NCBI GenBank assembly: GCA_050949725.1
Contig: JBMNGH010000008.1
Span: 48,957 to 112,956, forward strand
Source of the DNA: JBMNGH01 sp050949725
Lineage (GTDB): Bacteria > Bacillota > Thermosediminibacteria > Thermosediminibacterales > Tepidanaerobacteraceae
Length of the DNA stretch: 64,000 nucleotides
Direction of reading: 5' to 3'
The position numbers and the translations under genes are program-made. Position 1 is the stretch's first letter. Every line of letters starts with the position of its first letter. Below are positions 46,764 through 54,978 of this stretch, one piece after another. The notes below the pieces were generated by a model that was given only the letters and a program-made list of their open reading frames with translations, made no database searches and was not told where the DNA came from.

Positions 46764-47534
46764 GTGAATGCTTTACCAGTGGAAATTAAAAATTTAAGTT
46801 TTTCTTTTACTGGCACGAAGAGGCCAGTATTAAACAATATTAATTTGCGAGTTTTTCCCGGAGAAATCATGGGGATAATTGGCCTAAGCGGATGCGGGAA
46901 AACCACCCTTGCCCTGGGTATCTGCGGATTGCTAAATAAAAAAATCGTAGGAATACTTAAAGGCCAAGTGAATATATTTGGAAAAAGTGTTTCTGACTTT
47001 ACGCTGGCACAGATCGGTTCAAAAGTAGGATTAGTATTCCAAAACCCAGATAACCAGCTTTTTTCAACGACGGTTTTTGATGAGATTATTTTTGGCCCGG
47101 AAAATTTATGTCTTCAAAAACAGAAGATACAAGACAGGGCCCAAAGATCTATGGAGCTTACAGGGATTCAAAATCTGGCAAATAGAGCTCCAGGGCAATT
47201 GTCAGGTGGAGAAAAATATCTCGTGGCATTTGCATCAGTGCTCAGCCTCAATCCTGATATTTTTATTATAGATGAGGTGATGAGCCAGCTCGATTTTGAG
47301 AATGTGCAGAGGGTTAAAAAAATCATTTTAGAATTAAAAAATGCCGGAAAATCGTTCATTATCATTGATCATGAACTATCAAGATTGGATATTGCTGACA
47401 AACTGTATCTGATGATTGACGGGAGCTTACGACCTGCCACCCGAAAGGATATAGAAGAATATTATAAAGAACTATTATCTAATTTAGATAGGACCTTTAA
47501 TGCTGATACATTTGAGTGGAGTGAAAGAACTTGA
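46764..47534 (+). CDS. ECF transporter ATPase A1
   Basis: The 256-residue ABC ATPase has Walker A GLSGCGKTT, Q-loop VFQNPDNQLF (the ECF-type NPDNQ), signature LSGGEKYLVAFASV and Walker B IFIIDEVMSQLD, where the usual DEPT is DEVM. The H-loop IIDHELSRLD is present. GTG 46764 is preferred, with AAAAGGAG 10 nt upstream, over a TTG at 46701 inside the S gene. It overlaps the second ATPase gene by 4 nt. Confidence 0.9.
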   Translation: MNALPVEIKNLSFSFTGTKRPVLNNINLRVFPGEIMGIIGLSGCGKTTLALGICGLLNKKIVGILKGQVNIFGKSVSDFTLAQIGSKVGLVFQNPDNQLFSTTVFDEIIFGPENLCLQKQKIQDRAQRSMELTGIQNLANRAPGQLSGGEKYLVAFASVLSLNPDIFIIDEVMSQLDFENVQRVKKIILELKNAGKSFIIIDHELSRLDIADKLYLMIDGSLRPATRKDIEEYYKELLSNLDRTFNADTFEWSERT

Positions 47535-48196
47535 CCATATTGGAGGTTAAGGATGTCTCATTTAGTTATAACAAAAATGAACCAGAAGTAATCAAGGACA
47601 TAAATTTTAGGGTAAAAAAGGGAGATTGTATTGCAATCAGGGGCCCAAACGGAAGCGGAAAGACAACCCTCGCAAAAGTTCTTACAAGAATCCTGATCCC
47701 CACCAGAGGGTGTGTATTGCTTGAGGGAAAAGATATCTTAAATTTAACATTGGCAGATGTGGGCAAAAAGATAGGCTACGTAATGCAAAATCCCGAAAGA
47801 CAGCTGTTTTTGCCGACCGTTGAGGAAGATATCGGTTTCGGGTTAAGGCAGATGGGATTTGAAGGCAGTAAGGTAGAAAAAAAAATAGATAAATTGCTCG
47901 ATTTTTTCGGGCTTAAAGACCATAGGAAGAAACCTCCTTTCATTTTAAGCAGGGGGGAACAGCAGCGCCTTGCCATAGCTTCTGTCTTATCATTAGAACC
48001 CGAAATTTTGCTCCTTGACGAGCCGACTACAGGGTTGGATCCCCTGCGAAAGAGAAAGGTCGAGTTGTTGCTGACTGGCTTATACCACAAAGGGACTACC
48101 TTGATTGTCATAAGTCATGACCACAACTTTTTGTGTAATCTCTTTAACAAGGTAGTTTATATTAACAATGGATTTGCGCGGGAGGAAAAACTGTGA
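47531..48196 (+). CDS. ECF transporter ATPase A2
   Basis: This 221-residue ABC ATPase has Walker A GPNGSGKTT, YVMQNPERQLF, signature LSRGEQQRLAIASV, Walker B ILLLDEPTTGLD and H-loop VISHDHNF. The TTG start at 47531 overlaps the A1 stop (TTGA). It is shorter than typical EcfA (~270-280 residues), lacking the C-terminal dimerisation extension, as A1 also largely does. It pairs with A1 on EcfT. Confidence 0.9.
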   Translation: MTILEVKDVSFSYNKNEPEVIKDINFRVKKGDCIAIRGPNGSGKTTLAKVLTRILIPTRGCVLLEGKDILNLTLADVGKKIGYVMQNPERQLFLPTVEEDIGFGLRQMGFEGSKVEKKIDKLLDFFGLKDHRKKPPFILSRGEQQRLAIASVLSLEPEILLLDEPTTGLDPLRKRKVELLLTGLYHKGTTLIVISHDHNFLCNLFNKVVYINNGFAREEKL

Positions 48197-48936
48197 AGGA
48201 TTTCGAGCTCGATCCCAGGACAAAGCTGGTCATTGTGCTTGTCTTATCGAGTTTGGCTGTAATTTATAGATCGCCATATTGGCTTGTAGCTTTGTCCGCA
48301 TGCTCGACAGGAGTTTTTTTTGCATTGGGAACCGGGTTTTCCGATTTAATGAAAAGGCTAAAGAGACTAATTCCGATAATAATAATTATTGTCTTTATTC
48401 AAAGCGTATTCCGACGCGACGGCAACATTGTATTATCTATAGGAAGTCTTGCCCTGCTCACAGATGTAGGTATAAAAGAAGGTATAAGTGTTGCCATGCG
48501 ATTTTTCATTTTAATTTTATCTGCAGGGATACTCATATCAGTAAACCCACAACACATTATAAGGGGGCTGGTCGATTGGAAGGTGCCTTATGAACTGATT
48601 TTTATGGTTCAAATGGGAATCAGATTTCTACCTTTATTAAGAGAAGAATTGAACGATGCCTTTGCAGCAATACAATTAAGGGGTGTTGAACTCGTCAAGG
48701 TCTCGCTAATAAAAAAAGTGAAGATCTACAGCCATGTATTTATGCCGTCAATTGCGAACGCTTTAGTAAGGACAAATCAACTGACTATTGCAATGGAACT
48801 AAGAGGCTTCGGTGTCGGTGAAAAAAGGAGCTTTTACCATGAAGTTTCATTGAAGCTTGTAGATAAATTGCTTATATTCAGCAGCATTTTTTTGGGCATA
48901 ATAGCCGCTGCATTGTATTATAAATATAAGGGTTAA
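48193..48936 (+). CDS. ECF transporter transmembrane component EcfT
   Basis: The 247-residue membrane protein has four to five helices and the EcfT coupling helices (MQMGIRFLPLLREELNDAFAAIQLRGVEL and ANALVRTNQLTIAMELRGFG) with two Ala-Arg-Gly-type motifs (LRGVE, LRGFG) that contact the ATPases. GTG 48193 overlaps the A2 stop (GTGA). It completes a dedicated S-A-A-T operon (group I type). Confidence 0.9.
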   Translation: MKDFELDPRTKLVIVLVLSSLAVIYRSPYWLVALSACSTGVFFALGTGFSDLMKRLKRLIPIIIIIVFIQSVFRRDGNIVLSIGSLALLTDVGIKEGISVAMRFFILILSAGILISVNPQHIIRGLVDWKVPYELIFMVQMGIRFLPLLREELNDAFAAIQLRGVELVKVSLIKKVKIYSHVFMPSIANALVRTNQLTIAMELRGFGVGEKRSFYHEVSLKLVDKLLIFSSIFLGIIAAALYYKYKG

Positions 48937-49304
48937 TATTATAATTATTAGTTTTTAAAAGGTTTAAAAAAGCCAACGATATGCTTATATAAGCATGATG
49001 ATGTTTCTTGTCTAAAGAGCGATAAAAATATATAATGACTGTAAAAGATACATTATCTGCTAAAATTATAAAAGATTTCGTATTATTAATTAAGCGTCTA
49101 CATAAATGCATAGTCTAATGAGAGACGGACTGCTAAGAAGGCAATTGTTCCGGGTTACCTTGTTTCTTACTTTATTAGGGGAGATTGTAGATAAGGGAAG
49201 TATCGTACTGCCTGGTTACCTCATGTGTTACTCTAAGGACACTTATGGAAAATACGTTGCATAAATTAAAAGCAAGACTGTTTTGTGTCGAGAGGATGAT
49301 ACAA
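48937..49304 (+). other. Intergenic region without visible gene
   Basis: This 368-nt stretch between ecfT and the lipoprotein gene is AT-rich at first and then has two GGTTACCT-like segments (near 49155 and 49213). No ORF with a ribosome site and no terminator or riboswitch that I recognise. Confidence 0.4.
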
Positions 49305-50201
49305 ATGAACAAAAACAAACGGGATTACATAAAATTCTTCATTGTAGTAATGGCGATTATCATCTTGTTCGGGTGTGCTGGCTGTGGGAGAGAAAATCCG
49401 TCACAACAAGGAATAAATGAAGAAGACCCGGAACAAAGCGAAAAAATTAGCATAAGCGGAGACGGGGTAGCAGAGCCGAGAACTTTTACCCTTGAGGAAA
49501 TGAAGGAATTGCGATATGCACAATTTGAACACATTTATTCAACGGTAAACAATTGGCCCACAAGGAAGAAATACGCAGCCCGCGGTGTTTTGGTAAAGGA
49601 GCTGTTAAAAGCAGCAGGTATTAAGGATGATGCTAAAAGCATTGTGTTTGTAGGCGATGATGAATTCAACATGCCATTTACCAGAGAACAGTTGTTAGAA
49701 ACCGACAGATATTATTTTCCAAATGTCCTAGAAGGTGATTCATCTAATGCGGTTTTAGTTGAACCTTTATTGGCGTATGAGTATATGGAAGGCAGCGATG
49801 ATTTAAATGATGTCCAACCAGATGACATCTGCCTTATTGTACCTCAGGAAGACATTGATGATCAGACCAACATTGCATTTATTAAAAATGTGAAACAGAT
49901 TGTTGTTTCAACAGAGGATCCGGGAAAATGGGATCTACCTACAGCATTTCCTATATCGGGGGAAATAACCAGGGGAGATAAAGTCAAACTACAGCATAAA
50001 GACATGAGCGTAGTTAAAATATTCTATACGATTGACGGCACGGATCCAAAACAACACGGCATATTGTATAATCCCAGTACATATCAACTCGATTTAAACG
50101 AGCCGATTCAAATTGATGATGATACCGTCGTCAAGGCTTTTGTGAAGGGATTTGGCCAACATGACAGCGATGTTGCAACATTCGAGTACAAAGTAAAATA
50201 G
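49305..50201 (+). CDS. Lipoprotein with SUOX-like and CHB_HEX_C domains
   Basis: The 298-residue protein has a lipoprotein-type signal (IILFGCAGCGREN; acylated Cys near residue 20), a SUOX-like domain (~40-210; ISGDGVAEPRTFTLEEM, IYSTVNNWPTRKKYAARGV, VFVGDDEFNMPFTREQLL) and a CHB_HEX_C sandwich (~220-298, IFYTIDGTDPKQHGILYN). ATG 49305 follows GAGAGGATG; an earlier ATG 49245 has no site. It is the first gene of the 49.3-54.8 kb operon. It looks like a membrane-tethered version of the exported proteins at 32.7 and 35.6 kb. The Mo-ligand Cys position is again not Cys. Confidence 0.78.
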   Translation: MNKNKRDYIKFFIVVMAIIILFGCAGCGRENPSQQGINEEDPEQSEKISISGDGVAEPRTFTLEEMKELRYAQFEHIYSTVNNWPTRKKYAARGVLVKELLKAAGIKDDAKSIVFVGDDEFNMPFTREQLLETDRYYFPNVLEGDSSNAVLVEPLLAYEYMEGSDDLNDVQPDDICLIVPQEDIDDQTNIAFIKNVKQIVVSTEDPGKWDLPTAFPISGEITRGDKVKLQHKDMSVVKIFYTIDGTDPKQHGILYNPSTYQLDLNEPIQIDDDTVVKAFVKGFGQHDSDVATFEYKVK

Positions 50202-50213
50202 GGGGTCTAGTTC

Positions 50214-51341
50214 TTGAAAAAGAGTTATTTTAAGTTTATAGCTTTTTTACTGGTTTATCTCATTGCTTTAACTGTTACAGGATGTGGCCAAAAAGAAATC
50301 GCAAGCGCGAGGAGTACTGGTAAAGAAGAATATGAAAACCAGATGATAGTGATACAATGCCCGAATGATGTAGAAAAAAAAGTTACAGTCTCGGAAATGA
50401 GGAAGCTGGATCAGATAGAATTTGATGCGAGCTTAACCAGGACAACCGGATTATTAGAAGAGTTTAAAGCCGCAGGTCCCACTATGAAAGATGTTTTGGC
50501 CTTGGTAGATGAAGACATTTCTGATTATAAAGCCCTGGGGTTTTTCGGCAGAGACGGTTATTACTGTTTGGTGACACCTGAGATTATTGAGAACTTTGAA
50601 CTGGTCTTGGCCTTGGCCATAGATGATAATCCGGAGCTTCCCGCTGATACAAGGCCTGCAAGATTATGTATACAAGGTGAGTTTGGGCCTTACTGGGTTC
50701 GTATGGTAGAAAGGATAGTGTTGTACGATCAAATTCCACAAAAGGATATAAAGTCAGTTTGGGTGTTCAAGAATTTGATTGAGGGGATACAGCCTTATGA
50801 ATACGAATATTACGGGAGCGAAGATGATGCAATAGAACTTGTCCAGGTTTTTGCGAGATTTGATGAAATAAACAATGAGGCCTTTTTCACGATGAAATCT
50901 GCTGACGGGTTTTTGAAAAATGAAGCAATGAACGTCGTAAGCCAAGGGTATTACATCAAAATAGAAGGGGAGGGTGCCCCTATGAATATTTCACCCTATA
51001 TAAGGTTAGGTATGAATGTAAAACACATAGCATGGTTTTCCACAAATGCAGATGCGGCGATATTCCCTGAACAGATGGCTGACCTTTTGGGTGAAACAGA
51101 GATCGAGGGGCAAAAAGGTGTTTTGCTCGGAGAAATATTGGAAGAGGTCCGTGTTAAGGACATTGAAAGCAAACAATTTGAACTTTTTGATGTTGATGGC
51201 GAAAGATTAACTGTGACGGGGGCTGACCTTTACAAAGGATTATTGATTCCTAAAGGAAACGGCACATACAATGTCAATTGGGATAAACAAACAGAATTAG
51301 CTCCTATTGAAAATCTTCTTCGCATTAAGGCCGTAGAATAG
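50214..51341 (+). CDS. Lipoprotein with SUOX-like domains
   Basis: The 375-residue protein has a lipoprotein signal (YLIALTVTGCGQKE; Cys near 24) and two regions resembling the sulfite-oxidase fold: ~40-180 (MKDVLALVDEDISDYKALGFFGRDGYYCLVTPEII, then GPYWVRMVERIVLYD) and ~185-375 (FFTMKSADGFLKNEAM, LLGEILEEVRV). The fold assignment is by pattern of predicted strands and end motifs and is less secure than for its neighbours. TTG 50214 is preceded by GGGGG at about 10 nt. It follows the previous lipoprotein by 12 nt, so they are co-transcribed. Confidence 0.65.
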   Translation: MKKSYFKFIAFLLVYLIALTVTGCGQKEIASARSTGKEEYENQMIVIQCPNDVEKKVTVSEMRKLDQIEFDASLTRTTGLLEEFKAAGPTMKDVLALVDEDISDYKALGFFGRDGYYCLVTPEIIENFELVLALAIDDNPELPADTRPARLCIQGEFGPYWVRMVERIVLYDQIPQKDIKSVWVFKNLIEGIQPYEYEYYGSEDDAIELVQVFARFDEINNEAFFTMKSADGFLKNEAMNVVSQGYYIKIEGEGAPMNISPYIRLGMNVKHIAWFSTNADAAIFPEQMADLLGETEIEGQKGVLLGEILEEVRVKDIESKQFELFDVDGERLTVTGADLYKGLLIPKGNGTYNVNWDKQTELAPIENLLRIKAVE

Positions 51342-51390
51342 AAATCGAACATGATTTAGCAATATGATTGACAAAATGGAGTGTTGTTGA

Positions 51391-51993
51391 TTGAAAAACA
51401 GGATTTATTTAGTCACTGTTGGAATTTTAGTTATTTTATTAATCGTAGGTTGCAGCAGCCCGGACGGAATGACAAAAAAAGAAGTGGGAGCACTAAAAGA
51501 GCTTATACCAAATTTTGATGAGCAGGATATTGAACAAATCAGTTTAACTGATGATATAGACGATAAATTCCCGGCGGTCAAGAAAGCTTTTAAGGTAAAA
51601 AACGGTGACAAGCATGATTACATTTTTATGGTAGCTCCTGTGGGGTACCGAGGTCCCATTAACATTATAACAGTCATCGACGGCAAACAAAATACTATTG
51701 CAAACTTAAGAATTGTGCAACATGATGAAACGCCCATTTATGCTGAAAAATTAACGGAAAACTGGTTTTTGGATCGTTTCACAGGAAAAAGTGTTAACAA
51801 ATATCTACGAAGAGTGAGACTCGAAGCAACCAAACCCAATGAGATAATTCAGATAACAGCCTGCACAGTCAGCACTCAAGCGGTCATAAACGGAGTTAAT
51901 TCAGCAATGGGAGTCTACTGTGAATTAGTGCTCAAAGAAAGTTGTGAGCCTGTTCCGCTCAAGGTAGAAGAATTTGTTACAGGTGTTGAGTAA
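51391..51993 (+). CDS. FMN-binding-domain lipoprotein (RnfG/NqrC-like)
   Basis: The 200-residue protein has a lipoprotein signal (VILLIVGCSS; Cys near 21) and an FMN-binding domain. The segment ITACTVSTQAVINGVNSAMG corresponds to the SGAT-type motif where a Thr is covalently flavinylated by ApbE in RnfG/NqrC/NosR proteins; the Gly is Cys here. The earlier YRGPINIITVIDGK...LRIVQHDETP is the matching strand region of RnfG. TTG 51391 has GGAG about 13 nt upstream. It would be an extracytoplasmic electron carrier, plausibly fed by the NapH-like protein encoded at 52675. No apbE lies in the window. Confidence 0.78.
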   Translation: MKNRIYLVTVGILVILLIVGCSSPDGMTKKEVGALKELIPNFDEQDIEQISLTDDIDDKFPAVKKAFKVKNGDKHDYIFMVAPVGYRGPINIITVIDGKQNTIANLRIVQHDETPIYAEKLTENWFLDRFTGKSVNKYLRRVRLEATKPNEIIQITACTVSTQAVINGVNSAMGVYCELVLKESCEPVPLKVEEFVTGVE

Positions 51994-52069
51994 AAGGTGT
52001 GGTTTAATCTTCTAGTGAATACCATGATATACGATGATAGACATGAATGACCTGTAAAGGAGCTCGTCT

Positions 52070-52591
52070 ATGTTTGCAGTTTCAAAAACAAAGAAAAGTG
52101 GCAAGACAGTTGGAATTATTATCGTTTGTTTGGTTCTCGCTGTCGGCATCCTGGCAAAGCTAAATTCCGGCGGGGAAAGGTTAAATGAGGGTGAGATCAG
52201 AATTAAAGCAGGAGATAATGTCCTTGGAATCATGACTATCGATGATGCAAGACGACTCCCTGCCGTGGAAAAAAAGATTGCCATTAATTCAACTCAAGGT
52301 ATAACAAAACATGTGTTTACTTGTACTCCGTTGTCAGAGGTTTTTAACATGATAGACCCCGATATTGTCAACAGCTACGAAAAAGTGATAACAATAGGAG
52401 TCGACAATTACACTTCATTCATTAGAATGGATGAGGTATTGGAGAAAAACAATGTGTTTTTGGTGTATGCGGATAATGGCAAACCCCTAAGATCGAAAAC
52501 TGGTAATGAGGGAAGCATGAGAGTGATTATTTTAAATGACCAATTCGGTCAGCGCTTCACAAACTTTCTTGTGGAAATGCGGCTTGAATAG
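52070..52591 (+). CDS. Membrane-anchored single SUOX-like domain protein
   Basis: The 173-residue protein has one N-terminal helix (TVGIIIVCLVLAVGILAKL) and a single ~145-residue extracytoplasmic domain with the order seen in SUOX-like domains: TIDDARRLPAVEKK, a TCTPLSEVFNMI helix, a VITIGVDNYTSFIRMDEV strand pair, FLVYADNGKPL and RVIILNDQFGQRFTNFLVEMRL. ATG 52070 has AAAGGAG upstream. It lies between the FMN-binding lipoprotein and the NapH-like protein, suggesting a redox or scaffold partner. No own metal-ligand motif is obvious. Confidence 0.6.
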   Translation: MFAVSKTKKSGKTVGIIIVCLVLAVGILAKLNSGGERLNEGEIRIKAGDNVLGIMTIDDARRLPAVEKKIAINSTQGITKHVFTCTPLSEVFNMIDPDIVNSYEKVITIGVDNYTSFIRMDEVLEKNNVFLVYADNGKPLRSKTGNEGSMRVIILNDQFGQRFTNFLVEMRLE

Positions 52592-52674
52592 TATCTATCA
52601 TCGCTGTATTGAGAGATTCTTGGAGTTTTTGACAAGTTTATCAACTATTTCTCAGAGGCTTGGAGTGTATTATT

Positions 52675-53553
52675 TTGAACAATATTTACAGAAGAATAGT
52701 ACAAGCAGCTGTGGCAATAGGAATCAACGCAAACTTTAAGGGATTTACTAAAGGTGAAATATCTACCGGGAAATATAAAAATATCTGTGTCCCAGGGTTG
52801 AATTGCAGTTCTTGTCCCGGAGCACTTGTATCATGTCCCTTAGGGGCATTGCAGGAAAAGGTTTTTCCCTTTCAAAAAGTGTTTTTTTACATAACCGCAT
52901 TTATAATTTTATCAGGGTTATTTGTCGGAAGATTTGTATGTGGTTGGGTTTGCCCTTTTGGCTTTTTTCAAGAAATAATATACAAAATATCTTTGCCCAA
53001 AATCAAGTTGAAATTTTTCAAGAAAATGGAATATCTAAAATACCTCTTCCTTGCGATTTTTATAATTTCCCTTGTTATGATAAATACTAACTACGGTTAT
53101 CCGATCTTTTGTAAATTTTTTTGTGTTGTAGAAATTCTGGAAGCAAAAATTCCTTTTCTTATTTCAAAACCACATATGTTAACTTACGAAGGATTTTACT
53201 TTTATATAAAGCTCTTTTTACTGATAGCTTTACTTTTAATGTCAATGAGCGTATTCAGGCCTTTTTGCAGATTTTTTTGCCCACTTGGGGCTTTTTACTC
53301 ATTGTTTAATACGATAAGTTTTATGCGAATAAAAGTGGACAACCGGAGATGCATAAATTGTAGTGCATGTAAAAGGGCATGCCCGATTGATATAGATGTC
53401 CGGGTCGAACCAGACAGCAGAGAATGTATACGTTGTTTTAAGTGTATTGCCGCTTGTCCGACTAATTCAATTGTAATAGACAGTAGATGGTTGCGAAATA
53501 AGGAGCAAAAGACACTTCACGTTCCACTTGAAAGAGGCACAGGAAAGGAGTGA
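52675..53553 (+). CDS. NapH-like membrane 4Fe-4S ferredoxin
   Basis: The ~292-residue protein has four to five helices, the two NapH/NosR motifs FVCGWVCPFGFFQE and PFCRFFCPLGAF, an N-terminal Cys group (CVPGLNCSSCPGALVSCPLGAL), and a C-terminal pair of [4Fe-4S] motifs CINCSACKRACP and CIRCFKCIAACP. Relatives carry electrons between quinol or cytoplasmic donors and extracytoplasmic flavoproteins. TTG 52675 has TTGGAGTG upstream; TTG 52660 is an alternative. It is directly next to an FMN-binding lipoprotein, as in NosR/NapH-type and flavinylation-linked electron-transfer modules. It ends 4 nt before the kinase-like gene. Confidence 0.88.
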   Translation: MNNIYRRIVQAAVAIGINANFKGFTKGEISTGKYKNICVPGLNCSSCPGALVSCPLGALQEKVFPFQKVFFYITAFIILSGLFVGRFVCGWVCPFGFFQEIIYKISLPKIKLKFFKKMEYLKYLFLAIFIISLVMINTNYGYPIFCKFFCVVEILEAKIPFLISKPHMLTYEGFYFYIKLFLLIALLLMSMSVFRPFCRFFCPLGAFYSLFNTISFMRIKVDNRRCINCSACKRACPIDIDVRVEPDSRECIRCFKCIAACPTNSIVIDSRWLRNKEQKTLHVPLERGTGKE

Positions 53554-53557
53554 TCTG

Positions 53558-54271
53558 GTGCAAATAAGAGATATTCAACCGCTTAATGTGATTCAGCTGC
53601 CTATCGGAAAAATAAGGATACAAAAAAAGTTTAGCAGTAAAAGAAACAAGGTATTTTTGTGCAGCATTAGAGGTAAACTCAATGCTGAAAATGCGATATT
53701 AAAGCAGTATGTTATCGGAAATCCCAAACGGGAATATGAAATATTAAAGATGTTACGCAAAAATGGTTTAAATGTGCCGCAACCATATTTTTACAACAAA
53801 AAATACGCGATAATGGATTATATACCTGGTGTCCTGCTCAGTGATTTGGTTGAAGCAGACAATATGTCATGGGTAGAAAAAATAGTTGATTGGTTTATTC
53901 TGTTTCATAGCACAATGCGGAGAGAGGGAACCCCATTTATAAAAAGTGATGTTAATCTACGAAACTTTTTGTTTTTTAACGATGAGTTTTACGGAATTGA
54001 TTTTGAGGACCTTTCAGTAGGCCAACCGGCAAGTGATATCGGAGGTCTTGCGGCACATATTCTGACCAATAATCCCAGATTTACTCAATCAAAACAAAAA
54101 GCGGTCGATATGTTAATCAAGCATTACTGTAAAATAAATCACGATGTGTTACAGTCAGAAGTTAATAAATGCCTATGGCGAGAGCTTGTGAAAATTGCAG
54201 CAAGAAGGCCTGATGAGCGTCAGGAGATATTAGGGTATTGTTTTTTTCACCAAAGGAAGTGGACAAGTTGA
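53558..54271 (+). CDS. Kinase-like (RIO/APH-type) protein
   Basis: The 237-residue cytoplasmic protein has weak protein-kinase-like features: a C-lobe loop SDVNLRNFLFFNDEFYGIDFED, where D-x-x-x-x-N and DFE match the catalytic and metal-binding motifs of RIO, Bud32 and aminoglycoside-type kinases, and MDYIPGVLLSDLV as the hinge. No signal or membrane helix. GTG 53558 has AAGGAG at 7 nt. It overlaps mobB by 4 nt (TTGA). Function unknown; it may phosphorylate a small molecule or protein connected with the redox operon. Confidence 0.65.
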   Translation: MQIRDIQPLNVIQLPIGKIRIQKKFSSKRNKVFLCSIRGKLNAENAILKQYVIGNPKREYEILKMLRKNGLNVPQPYFYNKKYAIMDYIPGVLLSDLVEADNMSWVEKIVDWFILFHSTMRREGTPFIKSDVNLRNFLFFNDEFYGIDFEDLSVGQPASDIGGLAAHILTNNPRFTQSKQKAVDMLIKHYCKINHDVLQSEVNKCLWRELVKIAARRPDERQEILGYCFFHQRKWTS

Positions 54272-54771
54272 AAGTTTTATCGGTTTATGGTTACACAGGA
54301 TCTGGCAAGACATCAACAATAGAATTGATTATCCGAGAATTAGTACATAGAGGGTATAGTGTCGGTTCAGTAAAGGAAATTCACTATGAACAGTTTGCTA
54401 TTGATACATTGGGAAGCAATACTGACAGACATCGCAGGGCCGGCGCTGAGCTGGTGACTGCCAGAGGGATTAATGAAACCGATGTACTATTTCCTAATAG
54501 ACTTTCAATTGAACAGATCCTTTCTTTCTACAGTCAAGATTATGTTGTACTTGAAGGTGTGAGAGATACAAAAGTCCCCAAAATTTTGTGCGCAAAAAAC
54601 AGAGAAGAAATTATAAAATTAATTGACGAGACAGTATTTGCTATAAGTGGTGTTATTTCAAATGAAATATCAAGTTACAACAATTTACCTGTTATTAACT
54701 CACTTGACAATGTGAAAGATATGGTGGATCTAATCCATAAAAAAGTGAAGGACTATTATCGTTATATTTAG
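54268..54771 (+). CDS. mobB: MobB, molybdopterin-guanine dinucleotide biosynthesis adapter
   Basis: This ~167-residue P-loop GTP-binding protein has Walker A GYTGSGKTS (residues ~8-16), and the conserved MobB stretches HRGYSVGSVKEIHYEQF and DTLGSNTDRHRRAGAELVTARG. MobB assists formation or delivery of Mo-bis-MGD cofactor. TTG 54268 follows AAAGGAAGTGG and overlaps the previous stop. It is the last gene of the 49.3-54.8 kb operon and the strongest sequence link between this island and molybdenum/tungsten cofactor. No other cofactor biosynthesis gene is in the window. Confidence 0.9.
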   Translation: MKVLSVYGYTGSGKTSTIELIIRELVHRGYSVGSVKEIHYEQFAIDTLGSNTDRHRRAGAELVTARGINETDVLFPNRLSIEQILSFYSQDYVVLEGVRDTKVPKILCAKNREEIIKLIDETVFAISGVISNEISSYNNLPVINSLDNVKDMVDLIHKKVKDYYRYI

Positions 54772-54978
54772 AAGAAATAATAGAGCAATAATATTAACAA
54801 ACTTAACCAAATTACAATTGACGATTAACAGAGGTTTGGCAAAGACGGGGTATAGCCTGTTATTTTTGAGATTTTACATATTAAAACATTTGTTTAATCG
54901 AGCGAACTTTGGCTTCCTCAAAAAAGGAATTTTTGATATTAATAATACAAAAGATATGATAATCGAAAGGGTACTACA

